Origin: Linyphia triangularis
Lineage: Eukaryota; Arthropoda; Arachnida; Araneae; Linyphiidae
Reading direction: 5' to 3'
Length of the DNA: 64,000 bases
NCBI GenBank assembly: GCA_963978545.1
Contig: OZ021721.1
Location: 97,027,418 to 97,091,417, forward strand
Shown: positions 62,701 to 64,000 of the stretch, piece by piece
Numbering within the stretch: the first letter of the stretch is position 1
Layout: each line of letters starts with the position of its first letter
Notes under the pieces: model-generated
The model's database searches: none
Seen by the model: the letters and a program-made list of their open reading frames with translations, nothing else
What the model was told of the DNA's origin: nothing
Made by a program: the position numbers and the translations under genes

Positions 62701-63158
62701 TCTACTTGGTGAAGGTCTCTATGGAAACAAGACTCGTATTAGACTCGTACAAGACTCGATTTAGAATAGGTGCTGAATATTAGCGTCCAAAAGTGTTACA
62801 ATTCTGAAAAAGCAGATGTTTTTCTCCTAGAATCCCAATGGAAAATGAGTCTGTATTGTCTCCACGGTTATAGACAACGATAGACTTCGTGGTGGGAATT
62901 ATTCTTATGATAGGCAGACAGTAGATAAACACAACTATAAAATATGAATACTCTATGTATTGCAATGTAAAAATACTGATAAGGTAAAAAGGAGTAACGA
63001 TACAGTAACCTTAGCTAAAACATCTTTCATTCTTTGTCGAGCATCTGTTACACTCAATCCAGGGTAAGACTCTGAGGTCACTTGACATCTTCCTCTATAT
63101 ATTGTACCACTTAAAAAATCCACCGTTTCGTCTCCAATTATCAATACAGTCTTCTTCT
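45575..63158 (-). CDS. SGNH-like domain fused to pHCl-type Cys-loop chloride channel (10 exons, 5' partial)
   Basis: Predicted coding exons on the minus strand, 5' to 3': 63158-63010, 62623-62417, 55438-55200, 54961-54873, 54699-54632, 54544-54318, 52043-51961, 49759-49625, 47965-47598 and 45763-45575. Every junction has GT and AG and the reading frame stays open through all of them. Exons 1-3 read as an SGNH-hydrolase fold; exons 4-10 read as a Cys-loop receptor subunit closest, by recalled sequence, to arthropod pH-sensitive chloride channels (pHCl). It would act as a pentameric anion channel in the plasma membrane with the SGNH part on the extracellular side. The start codon and signal peptide are not in the window or were not recognised. 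The fusion rests on one splice junction (55200 to 54961); a separate SGNH gene followed by a channel gene with an unseen first exon is the alternative. Exon calls are strong; the fusion is an inference. Confidence 0.78.
45790..45865. repeat. short tandem repeat, four units of about 24 bp
   Basis: AAGTGCTGAATT with TATTAGCT spacers, just upstream of exon 10. Confidence 0.8.
46076..46210. repeat. short tandem repeat, about 36 bp units
   Basis: TCTTACCACTTATAATCTAT repeated four times with drift, in the last intron. Confidence 0.8.
47598..47965 (-). CDS. exon 9: M1, M2 and M3 of chloride channel
   Basis: It opens NFTCLAVVFNLKRRLGYHLF, where M1 starts after the R-R-L-G. M2 is preceded by I-P-A-R, the anion-selectivity signature, and reads VTLGVTSLLTLATQNTQSQ. 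M3 follows at SYVKAIDVWMSSCTVFVFMS. The ATQNTQSQ and VWMSSC wording matches pHCl subunits as I remember them. The exon ends DELDK before GTGAGT; a second in-frame donor (GTAAGT, exon end at 47583) would add VSENK. Confidence 0.95.
47966..49624 (-). other. intron between exons 8 and 9
   Basis: AT-rich, with a T run at 48417-48445. No conserved element seen. Confidence 0.75.
49625..49759 (-). CDS. exon 8: channel, loop F to loop C region
   Basis: 135 bp. It reads SHTVDDLIFLWNISSPLVVS, then DDVELPQLDIVESNTEDC and TLEYSTG. The phases fit exon 7 (C plus TG makes Leu) and exon 9 (G plus GC makes Gly). The ELPQ motif and the cysteine before loop C are as in glycine-receptor-like and pHCl channels, where that cysteine pairs with the one in NFTC at the start of the next exon. 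Acceptor TCTCTAG, donor ACGG then GTGAGA. Confidence 0.92.
50020..50335. mobile_element. GAATAGCTC-family TIR element
   Basis: Left GAATAGCTCTCGCCAGATAA, right ACGGGAGCTATTCTTGTTAT. Lies in the intron between exons 7 and 8. Confidence 0.65.
51290..51560. repeat. interspersed family C copy
   Basis: Contains CACTGTGCTGCCATCTACCG and TTTCAAACAAATAACACAA. Other copies at 57000-57265 and 60600-60870, same orientation. Confidence 0.6.
51961..52043 (-). CDS. exon 7: Cys-loop
   Basis: 83 bp. It encodes LTLELSCAMKFEAYPHDTQN and then C-S-M-M-I-E-S. The two cysteines are 13 residues apart, exactly the spacing that names the Cys-loop superfamily, with the conserved P-x-D inside. Acceptor TTATAG, donor AGTC then GTAAGT, phase 1. 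Confidence 0.94.
52730..53060. repeat. interspersed family D copy
   Basis: Shares AGTCTGCCAAGTAATGATTG and the following block with 34680-35060. Lies in the intron between exons 6 and 7. Confidence 0.5.
53600..54150. repeat. interspersed family E copy
   Basis: AAAGTATCAAAGTCACTTCT and about 300 further bases resemble 41613-41990. Confidence 0.5.
54318..54544 (-). CDS. exon 6: channel ligand-binding domain, WRPD loop
   Basis: 227 bp. It opens TYVADIFLAQSWQDYRLRLP and goes on through GWLQYIWRPDSFFKNAKKVT to VPNHYLWLYYDKTLLYMA. The W-x-P-D motif and the F-x-N-A-K stretch are diagnostic of the Cys-loop family, and this wording resembles pHCl-type subunits more than GluCl or RDL as I recall them. 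Acceptor TTAACAG, donor AAA then GTAAGT, phase 2. Confidence 0.93.
54632..54699 (-). CDS. exon 5: channel ligand-binding domain
   Basis: 68 bp. With the last base of exon 4 it encodes GQPTKVHFHVTVLSVDSIDE followed by ESM, the beta-strand that carries the V-x-V-x-x-S/D-S-I-x-E-x-x-M signature of the Cys-loop superfamily. Acceptor TTTAG, donor ATG then GTAAGT, ending in phase 0. Confidence 0.88.
54873..54961 (-). CDS. exon 4: N-terminal helix region of channel
   Basis: It follows the acceptor ATCTCTTTTAG. The first base completes an Arg codon with exon 3. It encodes MRMRPSLELKDILPMERK and then VYDKHLPPKKDG, which fits the start of the mature extracellular domain in Cys-loop anion channels (the ILP...YDKxxPP pattern). 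The donor is GACG then GTATAG, phase 1. There is no signal peptide here or just upstream, which favours splicing from exon 3 over an independent start. Confidence 0.82.
55200..55438 (-). CDS. exon 3: SGNH C-terminal half and linker
   Basis: It starts in phase 0 after TTTCCAG and completes the SGNH domain: VNLINSNVGWYAQRNGVEYIDH, shown here in part, is the usual strand before block V, and LYHFDGSLNEDGLRKV is block V itself. In active enzymes this reads D-G-V-H-L-N; here it is D-G-S-L-N, so the catalytic histidine is absent, apparently by a one-codon loss. An acidic linker (FDDSSCRRNDDDFHD) follows. The donor is ATGAG then GTAAAT, leaving phase 2. Reading through it gives AGG TAA, so intron retention ends the protein at once. 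Confidence 0.82.
56144..56228. repeat. 17-bp tandem repeat, five units
   Basis: AATTAAGTCAGAGTGGA repeated five times, intron between exons 2 and 3. Confidence 0.88.
57236..58860 (-). mobile_element. LINE remnant: ORF1 zinc knuckles and start of ORF2 endonuclease, split by hAT element
   Basis: On the minus strand, 58840-58753 reads FYHASSNCKRDPKCAKCAGP and then H-L-R-K-D-C, the Gag-like CCHC knuckles of Jockey/I-type ORF1. A Ser/Thr/Gln-rich tail follows to 58342 with internal stops and a shift. After the hAT insertion the frame resumes at 57568. From about 57480 to 57236 comes the start of an APE-type endonuclease: LIVIIWNANTITNKFGEF, then a stop, then HAKPCHSFKIPNYTTYKTNR and RGDGTA. It then runs into an unrelated repeat. 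It lies in the intron between exons 2 and 3 of the channel gene, in the same orientation. Decayed; no function expected. Confidence 0.82.
57569..58333 (+). mobile_element. hAT-like non-autonomous element, 765 bp
   Basis: It starts TAGAGGTCGG and ends CCGACCTCTA, and is flanked by a perfect 8-bp TSD, GTTTTAAT (57561-57568 and 58334-58341), as hAT elements make. Subterminal regions are rich in ATCGAT motifs. It carries no transposase reading frame. Inside it (57740-57860) is a short array of an AAAATTGTTTTAATAAATAA-type unit, plus sequence also found at 21480-21690. It interrupts the LINE remnant, so it is younger than that. Confidence 0.88.
59342..60583 (-). mobile_element. TTAA-ended element, family A copy 3, inverted
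   Basis: Ends TTAAGGAGACTTGGTACCC and GTACCAAGTCCACTTAA. Comparison with copies 1 and 2 exposes an inserted block at 59925-60408. A poly-A run with AAT repeats (59758-59812) corresponds to the T run of copy 2. It lies in the intron between exons 2 and 3. Confidence 0.8.
59925..60408. mobile_element. 484-bp insertion in family A copy 3, hAT-like
   Basis: Flanks ATTGCAGC and ATTGCACC resemble a worn 8-bp TSD, and the empty site is visible in the other family A copies. The ends (TGGCGGATACAG and, inverted, AGGCGTATCCAG) are imperfect inverted repeats. Non-coding. Confidence 0.6.
61012..61860 (-). pseudogene. mariner/IS630-like transposase remnant, core deleted
   Basis: On the minus strand 61755-61700 reads EIGSLDVTPGRRQ (N-terminal helix-turn-helix region), and 61560-61505 reads PCDFWLWSFLKDRAYQGRV (block after the third catalytic acid). 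The catalytic middle is missing. One end carries CAGGGTAGTTAAAATTAAAT at 61013. In the intron between exons 2 and 3. Confidence 0.7.
61338..61433 (-). mobile_element. second SINE family, truncated copy
   Basis: tRNA-like head only, with GGATTCAAACCCAGCACC (B-box on minus). Perfect 10-bp TSD GCAACATATC (61328-61337, 61434-61443). Confidence 0.7.
62417..62623 (-). CDS. exon 2: SGNH block III (GAND)
   Basis: 207 bp, phase 0 at both ends. It begins NVKPDKVIIHAGANDI, the classic SGNH block III with the G-x-N-D motif intact, and continues through an amphipathic stretch to ALSGIIPRNDPLMTFNNK. Two AGs lie three bases apart at the acceptor (CCAGTAG); the upstream one would start with an in-frame TAG, so the second is used. 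The donor is AAG then GTGAGT. The intron before it holds a terminal-inverted-repeat element (62668-62931). Confidence 0.85.
62668..62931. mobile_element. GAATAGCTC-family TIR element in intron 1
   Basis: Left GTCTATCAGGAGAATAGCTC, right inverted CTATCATAAGAATAATTCCC. Internal TATGGAAACAAGACTCG. Non-coding. Confidence 0.65.
63010..63158 (-). CDS. exon 1 of window: SGNH block I
   Basis: The exon follows an acceptor with a long pyrimidine tract (TTTTTTTCTAG) and ends GCTAAG before a GT. It reads KKTVLIIGDETVDFL near its start, the place of SGNH block I, where the usual Gly-Asp-Ser is Gly-Asp-Glu. It then has YPGLSVTDARQRM, which fits block II with its conserved glycine. The first two bases belong to a codon begun in an upstream exon that I could not locate. 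An AG two bases further in would instead give phase 0. It ends in phase 0. Confidence 0.8.
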
Positions 63159-63393
63159 CTAGAAAAAAATGAAACGACACATGACTTAGTATAAACCATG
63201 CTAAATTTTGAAGAAAGAAACAATAAACCCAAATAAGGTAAATTATAAATTTTTGTTAATTTTGAAAACAAAATTTCTATTTCCGCTAATGATTTTTTAA
63301 AATTGTGTTTGAAAATTAATTTTTCGCATGTATATTCACCACTTGTAATATACTATCTTTGTAATAAACCTTCTGGTATTATTTTTAATTTCT

Positions 63394-63960
63394 ACAGGGT
63401 ATTTCAGGAAGGACTCCCTAGCTTTGAAATGACATAACTAGGACACAGTGAGAGACAGAAAAAAGACATAAGTATAACGTTGGAAAGACAAGTATGGAAT
63501 TTTAAATACATAGGTTTGCAAAATTAATTACAAAATTGAAATGCGGCTACAAATTGTTGTAAAATCTCTATAGATTTTAATTAAGTTTATTGTTTCCCTC
63601 ATGAAAAAGGGCTCTATGTTTCCTTTACTGGATACTGCAGCCCAAACGGTCACATCTTCAGAATGCAGTGGTTATATCAATAGGCACTGATGAGCTTTCA
63701 ATATCAGTACCAGATATTCACCAGTTTCGTTACTGATAAATCCGTCTAAATGAAAATGGGCCTCATCGGTAAACCTAGTGCATTAAATTTACTTCCAACA
63801 ATCAATTTTGCAAACCTGTGAATTTAAAATTCCACACCTATCAATCCAACATACCTCTTGTCTATTTTTTCTGTCTCTTACTATTTTGAAGCTAAGTCTT
63901 TTCAAAGTTGGATATTCCTTTATGAAAGACCATATATTTATCATAGATGATTACAGATGA
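63394..63960 (-). pseudogene. mariner/IS630-like transposase remnant with long inverted subterminal repeats
   Basis: Minus-strand codons at 63771-63735 read FTDEAHFHLDGF, and 63652-63600 reads VTVWAAVSSKGNIEPFFF. Both flanks share a block (GGAATTTTAAATWCATAGGT) in inverted orientation. The left edge is ACAGGGTATTTCAGGAAGG. Lies upstream of exon 1 of the window. Confidence 0.72.
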
Positions 63961-64000
63961 CAATCCATAGCATTCAATTCCCATTCTCTCACTATTTAGC

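Overview
This window is AT-rich eukaryotic nuclear DNA, almost certainly from an arthropod. A chelicerate such as a spider is my best guess, from the transposase and LINE sequences, but I cannot prove it from the sequence. It holds one host gene that I can reconstruct, on the minus strand between about 63.2 kb and 45.6 kb. The rest is introns, intergenic DNA and many layers of mobile elements.

Host gene (63158 down to 45575, minus strand, 5' end outside the window). Ten exons join with GT-AG sites and consistent phases. The first three (63158-63010, 62623-62417, 55438-55200) encode an SGNH/GDSL-hydrolase-like domain. It keeps the GxND block (GAND) but has lost the nucleophile serine (GDE instead of GDS) and the C-terminal D-x-x-H histidine. 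The next seven (54961 to 45575) encode a Cys-loop anion channel subunit of the pH-sensitive chloride channel (pHCl) type: ligand-binding domain, C-x13-C Cys-loop, PAR motif before M2, and M1 to M4. Read together they predict a secreted-side pseudo-esterase domain fused to a ligand-gated chloride channel, which I do not recognise as a described architecture. A stop codon sits right at the junction donor, so intron retention would give a stand-alone SGNH-like protein.

Mobile DNA. (1) A tRNA-derived SINE of about 180 bp ending in CCAA repeats is present about 18 times, many with perfect 10-15 bp target-site duplications (TSDs), and is densest at 30.9-33.2 kb. (2) A 5'-truncated LINE at 13169-13762 has a 3' end matching the SINE tail, so it is a candidate mobilising partner. 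(3) At least eight elements start and end with TTAA (piggyBac type); one carries a recognisable piggyBac transposase Cys-rich tail, and one can be compared with its unoccupied target site. (4) hAT-like elements with 8-bp TSDs lie at 35.2-37.4 kb and 57.6-58.3 kb. (5) Mariner/IS630-like transposase remnants lie at 40.1-40.7, 61.0-61.9 and 63.4-64.0 kb. (6) A LINE ORF1/ORF2 remnant in the 7-kb intron is split by one of the hAT elements. (7) There are long inverted-repeat elements and several tandem arrays (28-bp, 29-bp, 55-bp, about 285-350-bp units, and an AAT microsatellite). Nesting gives relative ages for several insertions.

No functional rRNA or tRNA gene, and no second intact protein gene, was found. 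From 1 to about 45 kb the DNA is gene-free as far as I can tell.
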